Origin: CAYWRO01 sp964460345
GTDB taxonomy: Bacteria; Planctomycetota; Phycisphaerae; Phycisphaerales; UBA1924
Reading direction: 5' to 3'
Assembly: GCA_964460345.1 (NCBI GenBank)
Contig: CAYWRO010000010.1
Location: 3,518-67,517, forward strand
Length of the DNA stretch: 64,000 bases
Below the pieces are notes generated by a model. The model searched no databases and was not told the DNA's origin. It saw only the letters and a program-made list of their open reading frames with translations. Position numbers and translations under genes: made by a program. Below are positions 22,428-30,691 of the stretch, piece by piece; the stretch's first letter is position 1, and each line of letters starts with the position of its first letter.

Positions 22428-24026
22428 TCAGGGCTCTTCGGCAAGTTCGACCACCTGCCTGTAGTTGGCCCGAAAGAACGCTGCGTAGCCGATCAGCGCC
22501 CGCCGCCCATGAGCCGGATCCCGCCAACTGCCGGTGTCCTTCTTCACGGCGTCGTACGTCGCCTCGCTGAAGACAACGGTTGTGCCGTCATGCATGGTGT
22601 GCGGCGGCATGGCGTAAAACCGGGTCTCCATTTCGCGCAGTCGTTCCGGCGGGAACTCGGGGTCGCTGCGGGCGCGGTTCAAGGCCACCCACGCCCGCTT
22701 CAGTTCATCGGACGTGTCGATCCCGAAGGCCGCCAGCATCGGTGCGATCCCTGATCGCCACCCCTTCGACTCAACATCGGACGCCAGCTCAAACGGATCC
22801 ACCTGGTCCACGAAATAAGCCATGTAGCCGGCCCTGGGTGCATACATCGAGCGCTTCACGGGCATTCGTCGCAGCTCGTACACCTCCGGGCCCATCGGCT
22901 GCCCATCGTCGCCAATGGGGTTCGCCGCGTGCTCGCTCCCGGCCGCCCTCATCTGCCAAAGCGCCTGCGCTTCATCGGTCAGCAGGAACTCGACGAACCG
23001 CTGCGCCAGTTCCGGGCTGGGACCGCCGCGGAGAATGGAGACCGGGTCGGCATCAATGTAAACCGCCCCCTTTGGATCCACGTACCCCACCCGGCTCGTC
23101 TCGGCGGTCTCTCCCGCGGCCATCACCTCCTGGGCCTGGCCCCGGCCATAGAAGTCGATCGCCAGTCCCGCCGCGGCGTCCCCCTGGCTCACATCGATCG
23201 GCGGCCGGGTAGAACTCGTCGCGAAGTATCGCGAGTTCGCCGCCATTTCACGCAACGTGCGCCAGCCGGAATCCCAGCCCTGGTTGTTCAGAATGGACTC
23301 GTACGTCGTGGTGACCGAACCGCTCATCCGGGGGTCGGCCAGGGCCAGCAGATTGAAGTAGCCGAATGCGGTCAGGTCGTCGAAGCTCTCCGGCTCCGGC
23401 AACCCAAGCTCCTCCAGAACATCCCGGTTGTAGACGATGCCGAATCCTGAGAGAGCCGTTCCCAGCCAGTACTGCTCCGGGTGGTAGAGCCGCTGCACGC
23501 CGATCCAGTTCTCGCCGTACCACTCGTCCAGTTGCCGCTGACTGAATCCGGCCGGAACGGACATCGGAATGGTCGTAGGGGTCTCCTCACCGGGGAGGAT
23601 GACGCGCACGCCGTCACCGACTTTCCCGTGCTCATACGAGCCGCCCCCGAAGAACACGTCGTAGCCGATGGTCCCCGGTGGACAGACCGGTTCGCCCTGC
23701 TCCAGTCGGAAGAGGCCCGCTTTGGCGGCCGCCGTGAACTGCGCTTCGAGCTGCTTGACGATCTCACTGGTGCCGCCGGGAGATCGCCAGTCCAACTCGG
23801 CCGCGGTTCCGAACTTCCGCTGGTGCCACTCGGCGAACGCGCGGCCGAACTCGTACCGGATCTGCTCCACATGCGGCGTCACCACGATCAGCCGCGGCAC
23901 ATCGGTTCGCCCATTACCCGTGGCTGGCTGCGCGGACAGTCCGCCCGCCTCGTCCAGACGCACCAGAAACGGCAGTGCGAGCACTGCTCCAAAGGCAAGG
24001 ACAACCAGTATTCGCCCCAACGTCAT
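22428..24026 (-). CDS. ABC transporter solute-binding protein, iron/Fbp-like fold
   Basis: A 532-residue exported protein with an N-terminal signal anchor (LVVLAFGAVLALPFLVRL) and a type 2 periplasmic binding fold: LIVVTPHVEQIRYEFGRAF, DVFFGGGSYEHG, GFGIVYNRDVLEELGLPEP, FGYFNLLALADPRMSGS, and VSILRGGPSPELAQRFVEF late in the chain. This arrangement is seen in the ferric iron and putative spermidine-type binding proteins. No permease or ATPase is adjacent; instead pyk follows within 2 nt. The C-terminal part is longer than usual for the family. The substrate is unknown. Confidence 0.8.
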   Translation of the reverse strand: MTLGRILVVLAFGAVLALPFLVRLDEAGGLSAQPATGNGRTDVPRLIVVTPHVEQIRYEFGRAFAEWHQRKFGTAAELDWRSPGGTSEIVKQLEAQFTAAAKAGLFRLEQGEPVCPPGTIGYDVFFGGGSYEHGKVGDGVRVILPGEETPTTIPMSVPAGFSQRQLDEWYGENWIGVQRLYHPEQYWLGTALSGFGIVYNRDVLEELGLPEPESFDDLTAFGYFNLLALADPRMSGSVTTTYESILNNQGWDSGWRTLREMAANSRYFATSSTRPPIDVSQGDAAAGLAIDFYGRGQAQEVMAAGETAETSRVGYVDPKGAVYIDADPVSILRGGPSPELAQRFVEFLLTDEAQALWQMRAAGSEHAANPIGDDGQPMGPEVYELRRMPVKRSMYAPRAGYMAYFVDQVDPFELASDVESKGWRSGIAPMLAAFGIDTSDELKRAWVALNRARSDPEFPPERLREMETRFYAMPPHTMHDGTTVVFSEATYDAVKKDTGSWRDPAHGRRALIGYAAFFRANYRQVVELAEEP

Positions 24027-24068
24027 TCCGGGAGTTTACGCCCGCCGACCCAGCACACGAAAAACGAA

Positions 24069-24099
24069 ACACGCGGCGGGCACGAAGCCCGCCGCGTGT
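24069..24099 (-). terminator. Rho-independent terminator after the dockerin gene
   Basis: A perfect 13-bp stem (ACACGCGGCGGGC / GCCCGCCGCGTGT) with a 5-nt loop. On the minus strand it is followed by TTCGTTTTTCG. It ends transcription from the dockerin gene above and insulates the solute-binding protein gene starting at 24026. Confidence 0.85.
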
Positions 24100-24151
24100 C
24101 TGGAAGAGGGTCATTGCTCACCCGCCATCCGGTGGCAGGGGATTGAACCGA

Positions 24152-25525
24152 TCAGCAGGCCGCGCCCGCGCTGGCCGGGAACCAGCAATCAAGGAAGAAC
24201 AGCAAGTCGAAGACGTCGACCCCGGCGGCGCCGTCGATGTCGGCCGCCGCGTCGCTTGCGAACCAGCCGTCCAGATACGCCAGCAGGTCAAAGACGTCGA
24301 CCTGGGCGGCGTTACCGTCGGTTTCACAGGCGCAGGTCGGAGCGGCCGGGGGTTCAACGCCGACATACAGGATGAAGCCGACCGACGCTCCCTCAGGACT
24401 GAGCGCATCACCGACAAAGATCGTTCCGTCGGGAGACATGTCGCGAACGGTGCCGAACCTCCAACCGGACAAGTCGTGGTTCGTCACCGTGATGTACTCA
24501 TCAAGACCAGCGTAGTCGTCGAAAGGCAGGTAGCCATTCGCACTTGTCCAGATGAAGCCCGGGCCGGATGGCGCATCGTAAAAGGTTGCCCCATCGGCGC
24601 CGACGACGATCTGGCCATCGTTTGAGATGGCAGTAGGCACCACCAGATTTGAGAAGCCGCTCGGATCGAGGTCCTGCACGCCGCCAGCCGCGCTCCATTT
24701 AAAGCCTCTGGACAGATACTGCGTTCCAAACGGGCCGGAAACTGTAACCGTCTTCGCACCTGCCGCGTGCAGTCCGTTCGCGGAGACAGCGGTGGCCATG
24801 CCACCCAGGGGCCCAACGTTCATGTCGGTGACGGTGTTGCCGGAGACGTCCCAGATGACGGCGCTGTCATCCGACAAGCCGACCGCAACGGTTCCATCGT
24901 CCGAGCAGTCAAACACCCACGCGCTGTCGTGCGACGGATCAAGGAAGGGCAATGCTTGGAAGCCGCCCGCCTCCGACCACATGAGCGCTTCTTTGTCGTG
25001 CGGTGTCTGGACCTGAAACGTTCCCGAGTTGAAGTAGCCGAACATGATGGAGCCGTCACCGGACGAGCAGTGCAGTTCGGTGCCGAAGTACGGATCAGCC
25101 GGGATCGACACCACCGTCCCGGTGCCGGAGCTCGGGGCCGACTCCGTCCAATACCAGCCGCTCAGCGTCGCGGCGGGATCGGGGTTGTACTCCACGCCGA
25201 AGATGCGCGAGCCGTCGTGACTCGCGCCCCGGATGTCCTGCTCACTGGTCGATCCATCGAGGAGTGTGAGGATCTCAACACCACCCCAGGGCGTCCATCG
25301 ATAGAACGCGCCTTCCACATCTTCCTCGTTCCCATCCAGATCGCCCAACAGCCGGCCGACGACCACGCCGCCGTCCGGACTGACTGCCCAGGCCTCCGTG
25401 AGTGTTCCAGACACTTCGCTGCCGGGGAAGGGCTCGATCGGAAAGAACAACGCCTCGGGCTGCGCGAACGCCGCGCCACCGTATGATGCCAGAACCAGAG
25501 CTGCTGTCAGAGACGCTCGATGCAT
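24152..25525 (-). CDS. Secreted beta-propeller-like protein with GC-type dockerin tail (paralog 1)
   Basis: A 457-residue exported protein. A signal peptide (to about AAFA) is followed by repeated units of the form (A/D)VSPDGGVVVG, GASHDGSRIFG, SSGDGSIMFG, CSDDGTVAVG, VSANGLHAAG, ISNDGQIVVG and MSPDGTIFVG, spaced 40-60 residues apart, as in HAF-repeat or beta-propeller extracellular proteins. The tail (CACETDG...VDVFDLLAYLDGWF...VDVFDLLFFLDCWF) is the duplicated GC-type dockerin. AAGGAA precedes ATG 25525. No catalytic site is evident. It is a tandem paralog of the gene 53 nt upstream, and a strong terminator follows. Likely cell-surface or secreted; role unknown. Confidence 0.82.
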   Translation of the reverse strand: MHRASLTAALVLASYGGAAFAQPEALFFPIEPFPGSEVSGTLTEAWAVSPDGGVVVGRLLGDLDGNEEDVEGAFYRWTPWGGVEILTLLDGSTSEQDIRGASHDGSRIFGVEYNPDPAATLSGWYWTESAPSSGTGTVVSIPADPYFGTELHCSSGDGSIMFGYFNSGTFQVQTPHDKEALMWSEAGGFQALPFLDPSHDSAWVFDCSDDGTVAVGLSDDSAVIWDVSGNTVTDMNVGPLGGMATAVSANGLHAAGAKTVTVSGPFGTQYLSRGFKWSAAGGVQDLDPSGFSNLVVPTAISNDGQIVVGADGATFYDAPSGPGFIWTSANGYLPFDDYAGLDEYITVTNHDLSGWRFGTVRDMSPDGTIFVGDALSPEGASVGFILYVGVEPPAAPTCACETDGNAAQVDVFDLLAYLDGWFASDAAADIDGAAGVDVFDLLFFLDCWFPASAGAAC

Positions 25526-25578
25526 GAGTGTTTCCTTTCTTAGCCAGGTGGGCGAGCACAGCCAGCCCCCCTCCCCAA

Positions 25579-26925
25579 TCAGCAGGGTCCGCCGGCGCTC
25601 GCCGGGAACCAGCAATCCAGAAATGCCAGCAAGTCGAAGACATCCACCCCGGGTTGGTCGTCGATGTCGGCCGCGTCGCCACCCGCAAACCAGTGATCGA
25701 GGTACGCCAGAAGATCAAAGACGTCGACGCCGGCCGATCCGTCGAACTCGCACTGGCAGGTGGGCGGCTCAACGTCGATGTACAGGACGAACCCAACCTG
25801 GCGGCCGTCCGGACGACGCGCTTCGCCGACCATGATCCGTCCATCCGGCGACATGTCGTGTATGACGGGGAAACTCCACTCGTCCAGGTTCGCGTTGGTT
25901 ACCACCACATCGAAAAGGAGGTAGTCCTCGAAGTACTGGAATCCGCTCGACTCCGTCCAGACGAACGCATCTCCCCATGGGCGGTCAATCAACTGCGCGT
26001 TGAGCGCTCCGACCACGGTGCGGCCGTCGTTTGAGACTGCCGTCGGAACGACGAGCGAGGAGAGACCGAAAGGATCGAGATCGCGCACTCCCCCGACGGC
26101 ATCCCAGATGAAGCCGACCTCAAGCAACGAGTCCGGGAACGGTGGGTTCGCGAAGCGGCGTACCCGCTGACCCGCCACGAACTGTCCGTTGCCGGACACT
26201 GCGAACGCCGCCCCGCCCTCCGGCCCGACGTTCAGGTCTGTCACCGTGCCCGCCGCGACGTCCCACACGACTGCCTGATTGCCGCTGCCGCCGACCACGA
26301 TGTTGCCGTCATCGGAGCAATCACGCGCCATCGCGCCCGCGTGCGAAGGATCAAGCCTCGGCAGCGTTTCGAAGCCATCGGCTTCGGACCACCGCAAAGC
26401 ATCGTGCGTGTTTACGGCTCCCCGCGGACCGTTGTAGAACCCGACCAGAACAGACCCGTCGCCGGAGACATTGTGAAGAGAACTGGTGCGATACGGGTCG
26501 TCGGGGATGATCACCATCGGCCCGGAGCCGCTCCCGGCCGCTGACTCCGTCCAATACCAGCCGGAAAATAGTGCCAGCGGCGTCGGGCTGTAGAAGTTCC
26601 CAAAGATGCGCCTTCCATCGTGACTGGCGCCCCCGAGCGACTCCGAAACCGGCGTGCCATCCTCCTGCAGCAGGAGCTGCGCGCCGCCCGAAGGCGTCCA
26701 GCGAAAGACGCCTGCGCCCTCCACTTCCGGAAGGACCTCCCCGTACGTGCGCCCAATGACCACGCCGCCGTCAGGGCTGACCGAGTGCGCGACGGTCAGT
26801 GCCCATCCCGGCTGCCCCTCGATGGCGAAGAAGAGCGCTTCGGGCTGCGCCAAGACGCCGGCGGGGATCCCCAGCAAGGCAGAGAGCGCCGCGGCTGCCA
26901 CACCGTTCCTCTGATCCAACTTCAC
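25579..26925 (-). CDS. Secreted beta-propeller-like protein with GC-type dockerin tail (paralog 2)
   Basis: A 448-residue protein of the same build as its downstream neighbour: signal peptide, QPEALFFAIE at the mature N-terminus, repeats such as SVSPDGGVVIG, GASHDGRRIFG, VSGDGSVLVG, CSDDGNIVVG, VSGNGQFVAG, VSNDGRTVVG and MSPDGRIMVG, and a Cys-bounded tail with two VDVFDLLA(Y/F)LD..WF copies. The start is GTG 26925, with AAAGGA 7-8 nt upstream. The two proteins are alike along their full length, showing tandem duplication of a whole gene. The repeat glycine loops suggest a six- or seven-bladed propeller. Ligand and function are unknown. Confidence 0.82.
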   Translation of the reverse strand: MKLDQRNGVAAAALSALLGIPAGVLAQPEALFFAIEGQPGWALTVAHSVSPDGGVVIGRTYGEVLPEVEGAGVFRWTPSGGAQLLLQEDGTPVSESLGGASHDGRRIFGNFYSPTPLALFSGWYWTESAAGSGSGPMVIIPDDPYRTSSLHNVSGDGSVLVGFYNGPRGAVNTHDALRWSEADGFETLPRLDPSHAGAMARDCSDDGNIVVGGSGNQAVVWDVAAGTVTDLNVGPEGGAAFAVSGNGQFVAGQRVRRFANPPFPDSLLEVGFIWDAVGGVRDLDPFGLSSLVVPTAVSNDGRTVVGALNAQLIDRPWGDAFVWTESSGFQYFEDYLLFDVVVTNANLDEWSFPVIHDMSPDGRIMVGEARRPDGRQVGFVLYIDVEPPTCQCEFDGSAGVDVFDLLAYLDHWFAGGDAADIDDQPGVDVFDLLAFLDCWFPASAGGPC

Positions 26926-26965
26926 GTGCGTTCCTTTCGATCGCCTGGCGGTTTCCGGTGAAAGC

Positions 26966-27023
26966 CCGGCTCCACGTTTCCGTGGAGCCGGACTGGGGAT
27001 TCCCTCCGCGAACGCCGCGGAGG
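26966..27023 (-). terminator. Two hairpins after the PEP-CTERM gene
   Basis: CCTCCGCG-aacgc-CGCGGAGG (27003-27023), then CCGGCTCCACG-TTTC-CGTGGAGCCGG (26966-26991, 11-bp stem). Neither is followed by a clear U-run, so they may stabilise the transcript rather than terminate it. Confidence 0.5.
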
Positions 27024-27037
27024 AGCAACTGTTTTGC

Positions 27038-27691
27038 TCAGCGACGACGACGCATCGCCATCAGACCTCCCAGCCCGAACAGGCCTGCCGCGGCAGGCGC
27101 GGGAACAACGCTGATCTCGTACATGAGATCGCCGCTGTTGCTCATCTGGTCAGGGAAGTAGTCAGGCCGGAGGACATCGGTGCTCGACCCGACCGTTGCA
27201 GCACCCGGAACCGCCTTGACGTGCCTGAAGTTGAAGTTGCTGTAGGACATGCCGACCATCAGCGTGGCGTCGTTCGGGATCACCAGATTGTGGGACGTCA
27301 GATCGACGCTGAGGATGCTCGGCATGTGGGCGCCCAACTCGGGCGTTGTGAACGTGTGGGTGAGGAGGGGCGCCCCATCCAAATCAGGCAGCAGGTCGCC
27401 GCCGATGGTCGCCAGATAGATGGTTAGCGTGACCTCCGAAGGCGCCGGGCCACCCCCGAAGAAGGGCTGGTTGACGACACCAAACTTGATCTCCTGGAGG
27501 ATGCCGCCTCCAACGACCTGAATGTCGTCCCACTTCTCGCCGCCCTCGAACGACTGGACCGTCTCCACTTGATCAAAGTCGTTGATCATCGGCGTCAGGT
27601 TCGAGTACACGACCTGCTGGCCCGCCGCCGTACCGGCCGCGACGGCCACCACCGCTGCCAGGACCACACCCATCTCTCGTTGCATCATCAT
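27038..27691 (-). CDS. PEP-CTERM sorted secreted protein
   Basis: A 217-residue exported protein: signal peptide (EMGVVLAAVVAVAAGTAAG), a beta-rich body (VVYSNLTPMINDFDQVETV, EVTLTIYLATIGGDLLPDL, VIPNDATLMVGMSYS), and the C-terminal VPAPAAAGLFGLGGLMAMRRRR-type signal with the short PEP-like motif VPAP, hydrophobic helix and arginine cluster. Such tails are cut by exosortase during surface attachment or release; no exosortase gene is in the window. AGGAG lies 4 nt before the first of three ATGs (27691, 27688, 27685). The body resembles choice-of-anchor domains with no known activity. It is divergent from the HTH-like gene at 27875. Confidence 0.82.
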   Translation of the reverse strand: MMMQREMGVVLAAVVAVAAGTAAGQQVVYSNLTPMINDFDQVETVQSFEGGEKWDDIQVVGGGILQEIKFGVVNQPFFGGGPAPSEVTLTIYLATIGGDLLPDLDGAPLLTHTFTTPELGAHMPSILSVDLTSHNLVIPNDATLMVGMSYSNFNFRHVKAVPGAATVGSSTDVLRPDYFPDQMSNSGDLMYEISVVPAPAAAGLFGLGGLMAMRRRR

Positions 27692-27820
27692 CTCACTCCT
27701 CTCAAGGGTGGAACAAAACCCCTTCTCCCCCGAGATCAGGCTCTCCCATACGCCGCCCGCGGAGTCGCGGCGGTGGTTTTCAACGTGCCATTCGCGTGCC
27801 ATTGGGATTTTGCAGAATGC

Positions 27821-27870
27821 TTGAACGGACGCGTATCTGTGCTAGCATAGTGCTGAGCACTATGCTTAGC
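27821..27870 (+). promoter_or_regulatory. Promoter with overlapping palindromic operator
   Basis: TTGAAC (27821-27826) and TAGCAT (27843-27848) with a 16-nt spacer resemble a -35/-10 pair. A perfect inverted repeat covers the -10 and the probable transcription start: arms GCATAGTGCT (27845-27854) and AGCACTATGC (27856-27865) around one G, extended by GCTA and TTAGC. The first ATG of the downstream gene is 9 nt beyond. The layout suits repression by a dimeric regulator, plausibly the HTH-like product itself. Confidence 0.6.
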
Positions 27871-27874
27871 AAGT

Positions 27875-29275
27875 ATGACGGCTGTTGACTTGTTGTCAAG
27901 CCCGTGGGCAGCGAAAATGCATGATCAGTTCGACAGGTTGACCTCGACCCCTCGGGAACCGATCATCGTGACAATGCCCGATTCCGCTACGGAGATCCTA
28001 CGAGCCAACGATGCCAAACCCCTTTCCGATGAGGAGTTAGCCCGTGCGGATGTGGTCGCCCGCCGGCTTCACTCCGAGCTCCGGTCGACTGTCCTGACCC
28101 TGCCGGACCGAAGCCGGGGCGCCACAGGGATGGCCCGGCACCTCGACATTGAACGCACAACCTGCCAGCGAATCGTCACGGCCATCTCCGAGCCGACCGT
28201 CAATCCCACCCTGCTCTCCCGTGTTCCGGGGGTGCGGGGGCTGCGGCAGTTTGTGGAGGCCTGCCGCGGCGCGGAGGTGGCGGACGAAGGCCGTTTGGCG
28301 ACACTTGAGGCCGCCATCGACCAGTTTGAGAACCTCCTGCGGGACATGGGAGGAAGCCAGTCAGCGCTCATCAGGCGGATCACAGCCGTTGCGAGGGCGC
28401 GGCAGGTTCAGCCCGACGCTGAGCACCACGGCCACCGGTCTGAGGCCGCTCGGAGGCGGATCTTTGAGGGGGCTGCTGAGGTCGCCGGCCGGTACTCGGA
28501 CGTGAACGTGGCCCTCTACGCGTTCCGGCCGTGGGCGGAGGACCCGGAGCAGATCGAGCGCGCCATCGTGTATGGGGCGATTGGTCACCGCGCCCGTCCG
28601 GACGCCGTGCCGTTCGTGGTGATCACAGGGCACTTTTCGGACGCTCGCAGCGAGCCGAAATCGGTCGGATTCGCCAGCCTGGACAGCACGCCGGCGAAGG
28701 GGCACACGCCCCAGGCGGTGCTCACGGAGTTTTCCTCCGATCCGCCGCCGCTGGTCACTTCCGGTGGCCCGAACGGCACGCTCATGCAGACGATCGATCC
28801 GGCGGCCACGGCCGATGGAGCTGCCGTCGACATCCTCGTTGCGAATCACACCCGCAACCACGGCCGTCACCCGGCGCTTGAGGAGATTCCGGTCGAAGAG
28901 GTCTGGACGCTGACGCACTACCCGACGCGGTATCTTCTCTTTGACGTGTACCTGCACCGCGACATGGCGCGAATGTGCATTCCGTCCCTGGATCTGCATC
29001 TGTGGCGTCCGAACCTGGAGCAGACGCTCGGGGACCGCTGGTACACCCGCGTCCCGCACGGGCCGCGCCTGGAGATTCTGGGCGCCGGTCTCGAGAACGC
29101 TCACAGCGATGTGTACCCGCGCTACGCGGAGATGTCACGCTACTTTTTCAACCGGCTCGCCTGGGACCCGAGCGAGTTCATCGGGTTCCGCTGCGGGCTG
29201 CGGTACCCGATCTGGCGCGGCGGGTACTGCATGTCATTCGACTTCAGTGGCAACCGGCCCGCCGAAGAGGATTGA
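27875..29275 (+). CDS. Unrecognised protein with HTH-like N-terminal region
   Basis: A 466-residue cytoplasmic-looking protein I cannot place in a family. Residues of about 85-105 (GMARHLDIERTTCQRIVTAI) have the pattern of a helix-turn-helix. Residues of about 150-220 are helical. The C-terminal 250 residues (VALYAFRPWAEDPEQIERAI, then DVYLHRDMARMCIPSLDLHL, then RYFFNRLAWDPSEFIGFRC) look like a globular ligand-binding or enzymatic domain. There are no membrane segments. ATG 27875 lacks a ribosome-binding site and lies against the operator palindrome; Met15 (27917) or Met34 (27974) are alternative starts. It is monocistronic and divergent from a PEP-CTERM gene. A transcription regulator of its own promoter is a guess from the palindrome. 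Confidence 0.6.
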   Translation: MTAVDLLSSPWAAKMHDQFDRLTSTPREPIIVTMPDSATEILRANDAKPLSDEELARADVVARRLHSELRSTVLTLPDRSRGATGMARHLDIERTTCQRIVTAISEPTVNPTLLSRVPGVRGLRQFVEACRGAEVADEGRLATLEAAIDQFENLLRDMGGSQSALIRRITAVARARQVQPDAEHHGHRSEAARRRIFEGAAEVAGRYSDVNVALYAFRPWAEDPEQIERAIVYGAIGHRARPDAVPFVVITGHFSDARSEPKSVGFASLDSTPAKGHTPQAVLTEFSSDPPPLVTSGGPNGTLMQTIDPAATADGAAVDILVANHTRNHGRHPALEEIPVEEVWTLTHYPTRYLLFDVYLHRDMARMCIPSLDLHLWRPNLEQTLGDRWYTRVPHGPRLEILGAGLENAHSDVYPRYAEMSRYFFNRLAWDPSEFIGFRCGLRYPIWRGGYCMSFDFSGNRPAEED

Positions 29276-29362
29276 ACGCGCCGCCGCTTTTCATCGCGGT
29301 GCGCAGCCCGGAGTGATCGATCGGCTTGAGCAGAACGCGGCCATGGCACCGCCACGGCTCGC

Positions 29363-30685
29363 TCACAGATCGAGCAACAGACGCTCCGGGTTCTCGATCG
29401 CTTCCTTGATCGTGACGAGGAAACGCACCGCCTGTGCGCCGTCGATGATTCTGTGGTCGTAGGAGAGCGCCAGATACATCATCGGCCGCAGGGCGATCTG
29501 ACCGGGGTTGTCCGGGTCTTCGACTGCACGCTTCTTAATCGTGTGCATGCCGAGAATGGCCGACTGCGGCGGATTCAGGATCGGCGTGGAGAGCAGCGAA
29601 CCGAAGACGCCGCCGTTGGTGATGGTGAAGGTTCCACCCTGCATCTCCTCGAGCGAGAGTTTGCCGTCGCGGGCCCGCTCGGCCAGATCCTTGATGCCGC
29701 GCTCGATGCCGGCGAAGGAGAGTGACTGGCAATCCCGCAGAACCGGGACAACGAGCCCCTTGGGCGTGCTGACCGCAATCGCAATGTCACAGTAGTCGTG
29801 ATACTCGATGGCGGGCGCGCCACCCTCGCCCTGCACGATGAAGGCATTCACCCCTTCGTGGGCCTTGAGCGCCATCACCGCCGCCTTGACGAAGAAGCCC
29901 ATGAAACCAAGCCCGATGCCGTGCTTCTTCTCGAAGGCTTCCTTGTACCGCGAGCGCAGGGCCATGACGGCCGTCATGTCGCACTCGTTAAACGTCGTCA
30001 GCATCGCAGCGGTGTGCTGGGCCTCGACCAGCCGCGTGGCGATGCGTTGGCGCAGCGGCGACATGCGCTCGCGGCGAACGCCACGGCTCTCACCCGCCGC
30101 ACTGCTTGCAGCGGCCGGTGCCGCGGCAGTCTTTCCGGGCGTGGGCGCCGGGCTGGCCTTCCGCTGAATGGCCTCACGAACATCCTGCTCCCGAACGCGT
30201 CCGCTGGCGCCGGTCCCGCTCAGTTCGCTGAGGGAGATTCCGTGCTCCGCTGCGAGCTTGCGAGCAAGCGGCGTCGCCCAGGCGCCGGCCTCGCCTTCCG
30301 CGGGAGCAGTGACCATACCGTTGCGCGGCTCACTGTCTGGCCTCTCGTGAGCCCGCACGCCTGGCATGGCACGCATCGCCGTCGCCGATGGCGTCTCGCC
30401 CCCTTCTGCGGCCTTCGCTGCGCCGGCAGACGATTTCTCCGCAGGAGGGGAGGCAGACTCGTCAACCTCGCCCACGACGGAACCAATCTCCACCTCATCC
30501 CCCGCCGCGGCACGCCGCTTGAGAATGCCGGAGGCCGGCGCGACGAGCTCCTGCGTGATCTTGTCCGTCTCAAGCTCAAGAATCGGCTCATCGCGCTCGA
30601 CGAACTGGCCGTCTTCCTTGAGCCACGCGGAGATCACGCCGCTTGTGATGGATTCACCGACTTCGGGGATGACAATTTGAGTCAT
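29363..30685 (-). CDS. odhB: Dihydrolipoyllysine-residue succinyltransferase (2-oxoglutarate dehydrogenase E2)
   Basis: A 440-residue E2 of the TCA-cycle 2-oxoglutarate dehydrogenase complex. The lipoyl domain occupies residues 1-76, with the lipoylated K42 in ETDKITQEL. An Ala/Glu linker leads to the E3-binding domain (ATPLARKLAAEHGISLSEL, to GRVREQDV). The catalytic domain ends with the active-site motif DHRIIDGAQ (H411, D415). The other signatures TFNECDMTAVMALRSRYKE and FTITNGGVFGSLLSTPI are of the succinyltransferase type rather than pyruvate E2. It follows sucA by 6 nt, so the two form an operon. The E3 component is not in the window. Confidence 0.95.
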   Translation of the reverse strand: MTQIVIPEVGESITSGVISAWLKEDGQFVERDEPILELETDKITQELVAPASGILKRRAAAGDEVEIGSVVGEVDESASPPAEKSSAGAAKAAEGGETPSATAMRAMPGVRAHERPDSEPRNGMVTAPAEGEAGAWATPLARKLAAEHGISLSELSGTGASGRVREQDVREAIQRKASPAPTPGKTAAAPAAASSAAGESRGVRRERMSPLRQRIATRLVEAQHTAAMLTTFNECDMTAVMALRSRYKEAFEKKHGIGLGFMGFFVKAAVMALKAHEGVNAFIVQGEGGAPAIEYHDYCDIAIAVSTPKGLVVPVLRDCQSLSFAGIERGIKDLAERARDGKLSLEEMQGGTFTITNGGVFGSLLSTPILNPPQSAILGMHTIKKRAVEDPDNPGQIALRPMMYLALSYDHRIIDGAQAVRFLVTIKEAIENPERLLLDL

Positions 30686-30691
30686 GGTAGA

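Noticed and set aside
29340..29375. A further GGTGGCAC palindrome near GGCACCGCCACGGCTC
   Set aside because: The border resembles the family but there is no pairing second arm.
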